Made by a program: the position numbers and the translations under genes. A DNA stretch of 64,000 nucleotides from Albifimbria verrucaria (Eukaryota; Ascomycota; Sordariomycetes; Hypocreales; Stachybotryaceae), in the NCBI GenBank assembly GCA_020081605.1, contig JAHREC010000018.1:1736001-1800000 (forward strand), given 5' to 3'. This document shows positions 11,269 to 23,500 of the stretch, in pieces; position 1 is the first letter of the stretch, and each line of letters starts with the position of its first letter. The notes below the pieces were generated by a model that saw nothing but the letters and a program-made list of their open reading frames with translations, ran no database searches and was not told the origin of the DNA.

Positions 11269-13950
11269 GAGTGTCAGTCGACAAGGTGATGTGTGTCTCG
11301 TCAATTAACCTCCCAAGAATGCGACCCTGTTCCTGTCGGGGTCACTTTGTTTGACAAGAATTGAATCTTGAAAAATGAAAAAGTCTTAAAAACACGACTT
11401 GTCTCGTTCAAACCAAAAGCTTGTGATTTTTTTTTCTTGGTGATGCAAGCAACACCGCAGAATGATGGTCACTCTTGGCGGGGAGGAGTGATTCCACAAT
11501 GACGTGCCTGAGTAGGACGAAAATTGGGGATGGTCCAACCACGGTAGGGAAGATCAACCTCAATTAGTATTTTTCCTTGGAAAGGAACGGTCAGGCTGGA
11601 GACCAGGGAGCTAGAGGTCCGAGGAGGTGGTAACGACGTAGCACTTGGGTGGTGAAGGTGGGAGGAGATGATGGGTATTTATCATGGGATCTGCAGGCCA
11701 GCGCCCAGACCAGAGTCCCGGGATAATGCAGAAGGCATGGCAGCGTGGTTAGCTCACGGGGCCTCTGGATCGCCATTGTTCGCTGTCAGTGTGGGAGGTT
11801 GGCGCCGCGCATTTGCATGGCACGGCATCCCAGTCGCTGGATAAGGTTATGGCTGATCGAACGTTTGGAGATAGCGGGGGCTAAGGCATGTAGGTCGTCG
11901 TCCCTTGCTAGCGACGGCCCTGGGGAGAGCCGATAGCAAGGATTGTCCAGATAAGCCTCCGCCTAGGAAATCATCGTGGTCTGTTTCGTAGGGTCAAGGA
12001 CAGACAGATGGACGGACGGGCAGACGACTGACCCCACCCCAGGCGGCAAGAAGCAGAACCTGGAGAGTGAACCTTGGCGAGGCCTTGTCGAACGGGCCGG
12101 AGAGCTGATAAGAAGCAGTGCCGGGCGTGGTGAGCAGCCAATGGCAGCGTGGTGTGGTCGATGTCTTGTCAAGGGTTGTAGGCTGCATGGCGGAGATAGT
12201 CTTATCGAGATTCTCCCCGCATGGGGATGCAGCGAGCCGAACGACGGTTATCTCTATTACTCGATCTCATCGAGTCAGCTTTTATTGGCAAACGCGAGAG
12301 ATAAATAGCCTGGCGGCGACAATCCGGAGGGTCTTGATGTCCAAGATGCCGAACATCGGCGCGTCGCATCGCATCGCATGTTGCGACGACGCATGCGTGG
12401 GTCACGAGCCCATTTTCCCCTTCTTCTCCCGAGGTCACGGCAATCGGATGCCGTAGCTATAATTGTAGTTGTAGCCGTGGCCATCCCATCTAGCCAGGCG
12501 AGTGGCTGAATGCAAGACGACCTCGATCTCAAGATCGGTCTGCAATAGGCAATTTATGAGCTGTTGCTTTGGCTCAAGTCCAGTGTAGCTACCTAGTGTA
12601 GGGTGGCTCACTGTGTGTACTATGTATGTGTGTAGGCTCAGCACATGGGAAGATGGGCTGGCTACAAACCATTGAGCCACCCGTCTCTTCCCTCCGCGAA
12701 GCGACCGAACTCTACGTGGCGGGATCGATAGCGTTTGTCGTTTCGTGGATTGCCTTATCTAGAATCTTGTAGCTCTATCCATCTAGCGCATATCCCAATA
12801 TGGCATTATCGATTTGGCGTGTTTCTTCGGAAATCAAGCGATCCGATATTGCTGACGGGATGCATGCAAGCTTGGGATGCATTGTCGTGATGCAAGTGCA
12901 TGGTACATCCCCTTCGGCTTGCAAAAGTGTCATCATTTTTTCTTAGCCATAGCTGACATCAGCTCACATTACGTTCTCATCGAAATATGCTGTATAAGTG
13001 CAGAGAAATGACTAGACCAAGACCACGACTTGTCCAGGGATAAGCGATGAGCCGATATCCGCCAGTGAAACCTCCAGCTGCGATGAGCCGATACCACGAA
13101 GCAAACCAACTACAGACGATCGGATGAGAGACACTTTAAATTGTGAGACATGTCTAGGGAAGAATGAGTCTCGTGTAGACGGCCGTCATGTCTCTCAATG
13201 AGACAAACAAGCCCTAACTATGTTGGAGTGAGGGGCCATGATTCCAGCACAGGAACTGGAGCACTGATAGAAACAGGCAAGCGTAGATTCGATTTGGGAA
13301 AATGACGTTGAAGCACTTAAAATAGGTGGGCTGTTTGTTACTAGCAGATATTCACCAGCAGGTCATTCATACATGCTCATATTTGACATGTCAAAATAAT
13401 TGTCTTCTGAAGTGGCTGGTATCTGACTCGACTGCTACCGGGCCTAAGAGAAAAGAAGCATAGCAGCTTGTGCTACCAAGTGGTGCCCATCCTTATTGGT
13501 GTTGTTGTCGTCCTATGTGAGCTTGGAGAAAGGAGAGGAAAAAAGTCCAGATCAGTATAACGTTATCAAAATATTTTGACTCTACGGAGCCCAGACGTCG
13601 CGACGCATGCAGCCCCGTCGCGTCAAGCACTGATGGGAGATACATAGGCCCAGGGGCCAAAAGACCCTGAAATACACGTCGCCGTTTGTAGGCGCAAACA
13701 GCAAGTGACAAGACACGGCGCTTGCTCAGGAACCGTGAAGCCCACTTTTCCCTCCCCACCAACAATAACAAAACACCAACCAGATGAGCCCCTCCATCAA
13801 AACCACTGCATCCTCATCCTGACTTGGAATATTCACAACCATCCACTCCGCCTGGCAACAACCTTCCCCTCCTCTCCTCTCCCTCCCCAGTTTGCAGGCA
13901 AAAACCACAGCTCCCGGGTCTTCCATCGTCCACAGAACACCTCGCCCACC
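11269..13950. other. Gene-free 2.7 kb, divergent promoters
   Basis: Lies between the permease start (minus) and the importin start (plus). A nine-base T run occurs near 11430. ORFs in it are short, overlapping and unlike known families. It carries both promoters and no supported gene. Confidence 0.5.
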
Positions 13951-16900
13951 ATGGAGGACCAGCTGGTTCAGCTCCTTGCCAACACCCAGCTCTCCGACCA
14001 GGCCCCCGCCAGCAGGCTGAGCTCGACCTCAAGCGCGCCAGCTCCAACCCGGCCTTCCCCGTCTCCCTCGCAAACGTTGCCGCCCACTCCTCCATCGCTA
14101 CCAACATCCGCCAATCTGCCCTGAGCACCCTGCGTTTGTTCATCGAGAGCAACTGGGCCATCGGCGAGGTCGACGACGAACCCCAGATTCCCATCGCCGA
14201 CGATGCGAGGACCCAGCTCAAGCAGACCCTCCTTGACCTTGTCCTAGGCCATGAGGAGGATAGAAAGGTCAAGATTGCTGCCAGGTACATACCACTTGCC
14301 GCCAGGTATTCAACTGTCTTGTCGGTGCTCTCGCTGACCATATATCTCTCCCTACAGCTATGCCGTTGGCAAGATTGCCATTCACGATTTTCCCGATGAT
14401 TGGCCTAACCTTCTCCCAACCATCCTCTCCGTCATCCCAACCGGATCTGATACCCAAATTCACGGCGCTCTGAGGGTGCTCAATGACCTTGTCGAGGAGA
14501 GCCTCAGCGAGGATCAATTCTTCTCCATGGCAAACGACATTGCCAAGACCCTGACCGAGGTCGCCCTCAACGAGAGCCGAAAGCCCATGCTGCGAGCCAT
14601 GGCCATCTCCACCTTCCGTCTGTGCTTCGACATGATGAACATGATCAAGGAGGATCACTCCAAGGAGGTCAAGGCCTTTGCAGAGCAGCTGCTGACCGAG
14701 TGGAACCCTTTCTTCATCACTGTTCTCAAGTCCCGCCTCCCCGAGGCCGACCTGACTACTGGCAACCAGCCCGACACCTGGCACAGCATCATCGCCCTCA
14801 AACTGCAGGTTGTCAAGACTCTTCTCAAGATTCGCCGAGTCTTCCCCAACCTCCTCCTGCCTCAGAGCACCACATTTTTCAGCGCTGTTTGGGAGGAGCT
14901 GAGTCTTCTTCAGGGTGCCCATGAGGCTCTCTACATTCAGAACGATGCCCAGGGCCGCCTAGAAGATGCCGACAACCTTCCCTACACCTTGGACTTCCTT
15001 ATCCTCGAAGAGCTGGACTTTTTGAACCAGTGTTTCCGTGCACCACCAGTCCAGGCTGAGCTTGATGGCCAGCTGAACGCGCATGCTTCGGCGCACGAAG
15101 TCCCCTGGATGGTTGAGATCATGAAGATGCTCGTTTCCTACTCTCGTGTCACTCGCGAGGAGGAGGAGCTTTGGGATATCGACTGCTCTCTTTACCTTGC
15201 TGAAGAGACTTCCGTCAGCGCCAACTACACTGCTCGCACAGCGGCAGGCGACCTGCTCATCAAGATGGGCGAGTGGTTCAACCAAAAGACTGTCGATGGC
15301 CTGTTCGGATACACCAAGACTTTGTTCCCTGGTGATGATTCTACCTGGCGAAGCCAAGAGGCTGCGCTCTACCTCTTTGTTATGCTCCTGAGCGACTTCC
15401 AGGATCTGGATAAGCCCATCCCTGAGACTGTCGCAAACGCATACCTCGAGCTTGTTGATTTCGCCATCAACAAGCAGGAGATTCCTCTGCTTCGCGCTCG
15501 AGGATACCTTGTTGCTGGCATGCTCGGCCGATCATTCCAAGCCCCCAACAACCTGCTGGACCGCGTCATCCACTCCATCACCAACGAGCAGTCGGAAGTG
15601 GTGCAGGTCGCTTGCATCAAGGCTGTGGAGGGACTTGCAAACGCCGGGAAGGTTTCTGCTGACCGACAGGTTCCTATCATCACATCTATCCAGACCTACA
15701 TGAACAGCAAGGACCAGGCCGAGATGGAGGATGCCGACGAGCTCCTTGTCACTCTCAGCGAAGCCCTCCGTGCTGCGATTGGTTTGGAAACTCGAATTGC
15801 TCTTTCCAACGACGTCCAGTCTGTCGACCTCCTCTTCTTGCTCGCCAAACTTGGCGCCAGCAACTTCCAGGTCACCATGCTGGTTACGGAAGCCTTTGAG
15901 GATATCGTGGGCAGCTTGTCCGACCCTGCATCATTCGGCGCTTTGTGCACCAAGGTCCTTCCTACTATCACCGGTGCTTTTGATGTTTCAGACCTGTCTG
16001 ATGACAACCCTGTTCTGGGAGTAAGTTTACAAGACGATTGATATTGATACAATATGGATTTCTAAACAGTCATAGGTTGCCACCGAGTTGTTGGCCGTCT
16101 TGGCTGAACATGGCTCTGAGCCTCTTCCTCAGGGTTTCGTTGCTGCCATATTCCCTAAGCTGACCCGTCTATTGATGGAGTCGACTGAAGGAGAGGTGCT
16201 GCGACGGGGTTCAGAGGTGGCCAAGTGGATCTTGATCCATGACCACCAGCAAGTCTTTGGCTGGCAGGATGCCAGCGGCCGATCTGGCCTTGAGGTCTGC
16301 TTACACATCGTTGACCGCCTTCTTGGTCCTTCTATCGAGGATAACTCGGCGGCTCAAGTTGGTGGATTGGCTGCCGAACTCGTGGAGAAGGCTGGCCAGG
16401 AGCGTCTGGGTCCTTTCCTGCCCCAGCTTCTGCAGGCCGTGGCCAACCGACTGGCTACGGCTCAGTCCGCTGCCTTCATCCAATCCCTCATCCTTGTCTT
16501 CACCAGATTGTCTCTGGCTGGAGCCCAGGATGTCGTTGAATTCCTGAGCCAGATCCAGATTGATGGCGAGAACGGACTCCAGGTGGTCATGGCCAAGTGG
16601 TTGGAGAACTCTGTTTACTTCGCCGGCTACGATGAGTCTCGACAAAAGTAAGACTGCTCGCATCATCTAATCATACGCTTACTGACTGTCTGATAGTGTT
16701 ATTGCCCTCTCGAAGCTGTACTCGCTCAATGATGCGCGTCTTGCCCAGACCATGGTCAAGGGTGACCTGATTGTTAACGCGGATGACGGTCGTATTAAGA
16801 CTCGTTCGCGTTCGAAGCAGAGTAAGTTCATTGAGCTCGCATGCACGCATCAGTACAATGTATTTGAAATTCAGATAACTAACATGATTTGTGTCTTATT

Positions 16901-17288
16901 AGACCCTGACCAGTACACCATTGTGCCGGCCACTCTCAAGATCGTGAAGGTTTTGATTGACGAGCTACTCTCAGCCTCAGGCGTCACCTCAGCTGCCAAT
17001 GCCGCCTCTGCGGCCATGGCATCTGCTGCGTTTGATGACGAGGATGGCGATGACGATGGCTGGGAGGATGACGATACCCTGGACCTCAGCCTTGGCACTA
17101 CCAAGGCCGATCTGATGTTCTTCGGAGAGGGCCGCCAGAAGCAGCGCGATGATGAGACCCACGCCTACCTGACGGACTTCTTCATCCGATGCGGCCGCGA
17201 GAACATTGCTAACTTCCAGCAGTGGTATGGCATGCTGACCGAGGATGAGAAGGCTAAGCTGAACGAGCTGGCCAACGCTGCTGCGTAG
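13951..17288 (+). CDS. Importin-9 / Kap114-type karyopherin beta
   Basis: A nuclear import receptor of the importin-beta superfamily, about 1026 residues against about 1000 in yeast Kap114. In yeast this receptor carries TBP and histones H2A/H2B. Exons are 13951-14284, 14358-16020, 16076-16647, 16697-16821 and 16903-17288. The N-terminus is the importin-beta domain that binds Ran (QQAELDLKRA, NPAFPVSLANVA). HEAT-type helical repeats fill the body. An acidic stretch (DDEDGDDDGWEDDD) lies near the C-terminus, as in importin-9, before DFFIRCGRENIANFQQWY and the short Ala-rich end. The frame breaks once, at the C run 14003-14007 eighteen codons after the start; one more C joins LSDQAP to RQQAEL. 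The remaining 3 kb is uninterrupted. Neighbour PI31 is convergent. Confidence 0.93.
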
Positions 17289-17705
17289 TAAACGCGTTGG
17301 ACTATTGCAAATGATGACTTATACCATGAAGGGAGGAGCGGCAAGGCCGTCCGGCTATGATGACATGTATTAATGAAGCCGAGACGGTGGTGGGGCAGAT
17401 TGCTTGCAGTCTATACGATATACATACATAGATAAAAGGAGAGACGCAGTATATTTGGCACAGGTGATGGATCGCATTCCATTAGCGGTCTTGCTTTCTA
17501 GGGATAGATATGACTAGCACGAGTATATTACCGGCTATTCCGGCTGGTAAGAACCACCGTTCACTTATCCAGTGTTACGGGTGGTGACAAAATTGAGCGG
17601 AGCAGAACTGAGCAGAGTTGATATTACTTGAGAACCTGCTACATATTGTAAAACCATTTTCACTGTTCTTTCCCCACGTCCTTAGTCGTACAAGCTCGGC
17701 CCATA
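17289..17705. other. Intergenic, convergent 3' ends
   Basis: 417 bases between the convergent importin and PI31 genes. It holds the two 3' untranslated regions and nothing else I can see. Confidence 0.5.
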
Positions 17706-18963
17706 TTAGATAATGCCACCTCCACCTCCGCCAAACGGGTTTCCTCCTCCTCTAGGACCTCCAAAGCGAGGGCCACCACCAGGACCGACGGGGTCCCAGC
17801 GCGAACCGGGAGGCATTTGTGGATCATAGCCCTGGCCGCCACCGCCAGGTCCATGAGGGCCTCCTTGCCCGCCAAATAGAGGATCATCAAAAGTAGGGTG
17901 CATGCCAGAGAAGCCGCCAGGTCTGGGGAGACCACCACCGACAAAGGATCCTCTGAGGGGTCGTGTGGGCCGAGCCCCGGGGATTGAGGTCATCGTGCCC
18001 GATGTTGAACGGGGCTCGGCCGGGCATGACGAGTCCTGGAGGCGGGCGGTTCATCTGGTGCTCGTCCTCGAAATCAGGTGGCGGGAAGTCCCCTACCGGA
18101 GCGGGACGGGGGCGGGCCATGTCCGGTAAAGGATGGGGCCGAGGATACGGCATGTCAGGTTGGGGATCGCCGCGGAAGGGACGATCCGGGTTTTGAGCTT
18201 CCTGGGCACGGCGCTCGGAGCGGGCGGTAGCCTCGGCTTCGGCGGTCTCGACGTAGCCTTCTTTTGGAGCTTGGGAATAAGTTTCTGAACGATGTTTACT
18301 TTGAGATCGTGAAGAATATCTGGCATATACTGTCAGTCCAAGCACTTGGATTTTGCGAGCGAATGCGACGATAACAATGAAGAGAATCAAAGAGTGGCCT
18401 AATTGTGAGTACATACCAGCAATAGCTTGTTCTGACACAAAGACCTTCCGGAGCTTTTCTACCAGATCGCTGCGGTCTTCCCCATCGTCGGTCATGGTGA
18501 TACGAACAGGCAGGGCGCTGGATTGGACGGCGTCGCGTACGGCGCGTTCGAAGCGGTAGATTTTCTCGTCGCCGACTGCCAGGCCGCGCACCTCGACCTT
18601 TGTGCCCATCTTGTCGACGCGGACAAGGAAGCGCATGGACGACTGCTTGTGCTTGTAGACGAAGCTGATGGAGCCGAAGCCGTTGTTCCATTGCGAGGGC
18701 AGCCGCGGGGCGAGGGACTCGCATTCTGCTGTGGGCGTGTTAGCATTGGGAAGCCGGATGCGCGGAGCCAGGGATGGCATACGTAGGTTCTTATCCTCGT
18801 GGAAGCCGCAGAGCCTGAAGTCGAGTGCGGCGAGGTAAGCATGGATGAGCAGGGCGATGGCCTCGTACGAACTGGCCAGGTCGGAGCTGTCGTCGCCCTT
18901 GGTGTGAGTGGGCAGGGCATCGGCCATGCCCTGGAGAATAGCGGTTGTACTGAGCGCAGACAT
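17706..18963 (-). CDS. PI31-family proteasome regulator (PSMF1/Fub1-like)
   Basis: A cytosolic and nuclear regulator that binds the 20S proteasome, about 369 residues. Exons are 18963-18783, 18728-18417 and 18319-17706. The N-terminal PI31 domain covers about residues 1-170 (YEAIALLIHAYLAALDFRLC, LPSQWNNGFGSISFVYKHKQ). A linker rich in Pro and Arg follows. The C-terminus has the family motif DDLNP..GLGP...PLRGSFVGGG and HPTFDDPLF, then a Gly-rich tail; in other species the C-terminus reaches the proteasome interior. The start at 18963 is chosen because the PI31 domain begins there; upstream in-frame ATGs exist. Three single-base losses are needed: the A run at 18262-18265, the C run at 17979-17982 and the C run at 17957-17960 (sense strand). 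With them the length is a multiple of three. Confidence 0.9.
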
Positions 18964-19368
18964 GGTTGCGGGTTGTGTTGCCGGATATCTCACGATGGGA
19001 TACGCAGAGCGTGCAGGTTCATCAGCTGAAGGGGCCAGCCTGATGTTGGAAAGGGACATGATGGCCGGCATCACCAGGTTGGAGCTACGTCTGGAAATGC
19101 GCTGGAGGGAGAGGGCCCTTAGGCTTCCAAGGCGGGGTTAACGTCATCAGCTTTTAGAGGCGGTTGCCTTCCATCTTCAGCCCTACGGATGGAGCCCCTT
19201 CTGCTGGCTTTAAGCCACGTGACAGCGCGTAGCCCCCTCCCCAAACGCGTGTCTCGTTCACGCTTCTTCGCATCGTTCATTCACACTGCCATCGCCCTGC
19301 TTAGCATAACGGCATATCTCGGTGTAGGCTTTCTCATTGAACCTCCCTATACAAACACGCCAAGGCGA
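18964..19368. promoter_or_regulatory. Shared promoter region PI31/REV7
   Basis: 405 bases between divergent start codons. Both genes must draw their promoters from it. No defined core element can be named with confidence. Confidence 0.5.
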
Positions 19369-20261
19369 ATGTCTACAACAAGCCCCAGAAGCCGTCCCAC
19401 ACCACCCCTGCGGACAACTCGCTTGTCCTCTCCGACGCCGCCCAGCTCCTCACTTCCTTCACAGACTTCCTCACCCTCGCGTTGCACTCTCTCCTCTACC
19501 ACCGCGGCTTGTACCCTGCTAGGACCTTCCTCACGGCTCGCGTATTCAACCTCCCCGTCCAGCAGTCACGTCACCCAGGTCTATGCACCTGGATCCGCGA
19601 TGCCGTCGCCGCTGTCTCCGAACAGCTGCAGCAGGGGTGCGTCCAGCGGGTTGTCATGGTCATCCATGCCCCAAAGACGCTAGCTGTCCTTGAGCGCTGG
19701 GTCTTCGACGTGAGCTCGTTTCCTGAATGGGGCGTTACCAGTGTTACCGAGCCGGGGATGCTGCCGAAGCTGCTCCTGATGAGGAGATGGAGGATGATAT
19801 GGTCGACGACGTGGACGTTGAGGAGGCTGAGGATGATGCCGTGAACTGGGTCGACGTGAATGAGGCCTTGCGAGGGGCTTTAACGAGGATAGCTTACGCT
19901 GGAGAAAGCTTGCCAAACCCTCCAGAAGGAAGCACCTTCACCTTAGCTGTTGAGCTACGTGACGATGCACCAACTCCTATCGGGGTGAGTTTCCCTCATC
20001 TAATTTCACCCACTGACATTATCCGAGCCATTAACCCTCCTGAAGCACCCACAGCCCTGGATCCCGTCCCCGCGAACCACCCGGCGTCCCTTCAAGGCCC
20101 GTTCCAAAAGAGGCTCCGGGTTGCAAGCTGCTACAACAACCCCTGTTCGCTCTGTGCGAGCCGGACCTATGTTTTTCGAATGCTGGATCGAACAATCAAA
20201 CACAGGAGCTCAAGAAAGCCAGCCGTCTTCGAAAAAGGCTCAGAATACAGCATCATCATGA
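19369..20261 (+). CDS. REV7/MAD2B HORMA protein, DNA polymerase zeta subunit
   Basis: The accessory subunit of translesion DNA polymerase zeta, which bridges Rev3 and Rev1 through its HORMA fold; about 277 residues. Exons are 19369-19984 and 20046-20261. HORMA features include LTSFTDFLTLALHSLLYHRG, FLTARVFNLPVQQSRHPGLC and WIRDAV. Then come VVMVIHAPKTLAVLERWVFDV, an acidic insert, and a last exon with PWIPSPRTTRRPF and the closing strand GPMFFECWIEQ. The acceptor at 20045 is preferred because it yields IGHPQPWIPS; 20054 is an in-frame alternative. Two single-base losses are needed: the C run 19383-19386, five codons after the ATG, and the G run 19729-19732. Counting both, the length is a multiple of three. 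Convergent with the RhoGEF gene. Confidence 0.87.
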
Positions 20262-20503
20262 CTATCATACCTGCATAAGCGCATTGTCGTCCATGGTATG
20301 CCTCTATCCCGACCGGTCCTCACTCTGTGAAGACAACCCTTGTTGTACCACGACTCCCTGCACCACAACATCCCGTCATGTAATATACACATAAATCCTA
20401 TCCACGGAAAACGACATGTCCTGGTATTATCCTGCGCCATTCTCAATCACCATTTCCAATAGCCAAACACCATCCAAACGAGCCAATCGAAGCACAGCGT
20501 CAC

Positions 20504-23500
20504 CTACTCAGTCGACTTCAATGCCGCCCGTAGGCTTGCCATCTCCCTCTTCAGCCGTGCGTTTTCCTTCTTGGTCCGCGCCAGGTCGTCCCCTTGCTCC
20601 TTGAGTTTGCTCATCAACTCTTCCTTGTCCTCCTTGCCTTTGCCCTTCAGTGCTTTGACAATCTTGCCTAGTTCACCATTGAACTTCTCGTACAAGAGTT
20701 CATTCTCCGCCACGGCCTCCTTATACAGCTGATCGATGGCACGCACCTTGGCCTCTGTAGATTTGACTGTGGAGTCCATTTCTCGCTGCAAGGCATCTTG
20801 CTTCTCCTGCATTTCTCGGCGAATCGTCGACACTTTATCCTCCAGCTCTCCAATGGACGAGGCCAGTCGCCGTATGTCAACAGATGAACTCTTTGATAGC
20901 GTTGTGTGATTAACACGAGCCATTTCTTGCCCGATTTTGGAAAGTTCAGATTGGAGGGATGCATCGACCTCATCCAGAGCTTGTTTCTCCGTCTGTAGGC
21001 GTTCGCGAAGCTTCTGAGGCGACTGCAGGCGCAGTCTTTGCGTACCGGGACGTGTGGGACTGGTGGTAGGTCGGGTAGGAGACTCGGAGCCAGGAGGCGC
21101 CGACCTCGCCGGTCTAAGCGTGGGTATGTTTGAGCTAGATAGCGTTTTCGAATGTCTGTGGCCCTTGGTTGGTGATTCTTGTTTCGGTGGATCCACAGAG
21201 GCCATTATATTGCTGTTGGTTGAATCGTTCATATTCTCTTTTTGCCTCGATAGACGTAGAGTTTGTGCAACATCAGGGCTTACTGGTATTCTCGAGGTGC
21301 TTGTGACCTTGGGACTTGAATGGACCTTGGGGCTGGAATTGAATTTCTCCGACGTCTGCTTGGTTACTTGGAGTGGCCGCAGTGGCTCTTCATCATCATC
21401 AAGAGATGCGGCAGCCATCAAACTCTTCAGATCTGATAGAGAGCTGCGCCGCTTCCTCCTCGGCTTTGAAGGGCCCGCTTCGGCCTCGGGTTCTCCAATA
21501 GTCTCCAACGGAAATTCCATACGATGAGAGCTGGTCGGTCTTTGGCCATCATCAAAAGCACCGGCTATTGGTGGCCTGTCCCTTGACCCGGGTCGTCGAT
21601 GCAACTTCCTCGGTAGGCTATTGTCATCAATCGAATGTGTCCGGATCACAGATGCTCTTGACAAACTCGAAGCCTCGCCAGTAGCTGGATTTCGATGCTT
21701 GCTCAGACTCCGCCAAACTGATGATCGGTCGTCCTTGCTATTCTGACGCAGGAGTGTGTCAAAGCCAAATTTGCGCCGTAGTGATGATGTGTTGGATGTA
21801 AGAGACCCTGAATGTGACTTGCCAGCCCGCAAAGTAGAGTTGATTGAGCCATGCGCAGAGTTACCGAAGTTAAAGCTATTCGGCTCCTCAAAAATCCTGT
21901 CACAATCCTCAACCATACGATCCAGCAAGTTGATATAGCTTGGTGCTGAGCCATCTGAGACTAGTAGCTCTGCAAAAGCAAGTGTGAGTGCTCCCCTGTC
22001 GCTATCATTACCGCAACCATCCAGCAAGTCGGCCAGCAACTTCATGAGGGCTGTAAAAGCTCTGCGGTTCTGGGGAGCCATGTCAGAGAAGAGAAAACGG
22101 ACAAAGTCGGCGAATTCTCCTGGTACGCGCTTGTTCGCACGCTCTTGCAGGGTATCTAGCAACTGCATCGTCATGACTGGGCCCATCTGCTCGGTCCAAG
22201 CAATACGTAGGAACTTTTCAAAAGCTACGAATACCACTTCTGTGCCGAGTTCAGATGCAGCTTCAAAGTCGTATGGACTCTCAATGAGTCGGTTATAGAG
22301 GTCATTGACCGATAGCTCGTCAGCCATTGACCTATTTAGTAGTGTACGACCGATAATAGAGCCCTTTCGCGCCTGAAGTGCAGCCACATAACCTGTGAAA
22401 GTCTGCTCCAGTCGAACAAGAGGATTCTCTGGGCGACCGTCGTCAATTGTGAGGTGTTCGCTGTTTTTGCTTCGGAAGGAGCCAAAGATGGAGTGTTGTT
22501 GACTGTTATTCCTCTGAAGTGCAGACATGGGACGTTCGGTCTTTGATGCCTGAGGCCCTGCGTCCAGGGTGGTAGTCGATGCGTTGGAAGTTCCGCTCCA
22601 GAAACTAGAGAGAAGCTTCACGGGCGATGTGGCGAGAAACGACCTTGTTTTTTCGGCACGGTTGTATAAGCTCAGCCTTCGAAGAGTCCTTGAATAGTAT
22701 GACACTAATGGGGCTGTTAGTTGCATGTTGGCAACATTGTACTGGCTGCTGAGAAGTTGAATCACTGTTGAATATTAGCATCTTACGTATACCTTGGTGA
22801 GAGAAAGTACCAACCTCGGCGAGACAACGTTGGTAGAAAGTCCTCGAGAGCCACGTCGTCTTGGAACTGTCTACCATTCAGTCCAACAGTGAGCATCGAC
22901 ACTCTCCTGAGGTCATTACTTGTGACATTGACCACAATCTCGACGCCATAGTGTCCTGTGGGTGCACCCTTAGTTCCCTTTTCACGGTCGACGACGATCC
23001 GGATAGGGGCAGGCTCCCTTCGGCCGTCAACTAGCTGGTCGGCACCCTCCTGGAACACCGCAGCGTGCAGACCGAGGTTGCTGTCTGGCATGCGAACTGA
23101 GCGGAGAGTCCAACATGGGTCTTCCCTCTCAGCTTCTGAAAAGCGAGCCTCGACTCTGGCCTTGACTATATCTTCGTCCCATTTCGCACCTCTTCCTTCA
23201 TAGGTGTCTTGTAGCATGAAACAGCGCGACGTAACGGATTTGCTCATCTTGTGCTCTCCGGCGTGAGCATCCTTCATGTCCTTGGTTGAAGTCATCCAAA
23301 CAAGGGCGCCGTCTGCGGATTCTGTGAATCTCACGTCTGCTAAGTCGTGCCATCCCGTAAATACAAAGTCGTACGTCGCGGGCCCACCAGCGGCATTTGT
23401 CATGGAAATTAAGAGCCCTGCTGCGGAGGGCTTGTCGATCTCTCGTACGAGATCGCGGCCAGTCATGTTGCCACCCATTCTCTTCAACATAATGATGCAA

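Noticed and set aside
19724..19756. A 32-base intron in REV7 between GTGAGC and ACCAG
   Set aside because: Too short for a spliceosomal intron and it would remove the conserved end of the WVFDV strand; one missing G explains the break better.
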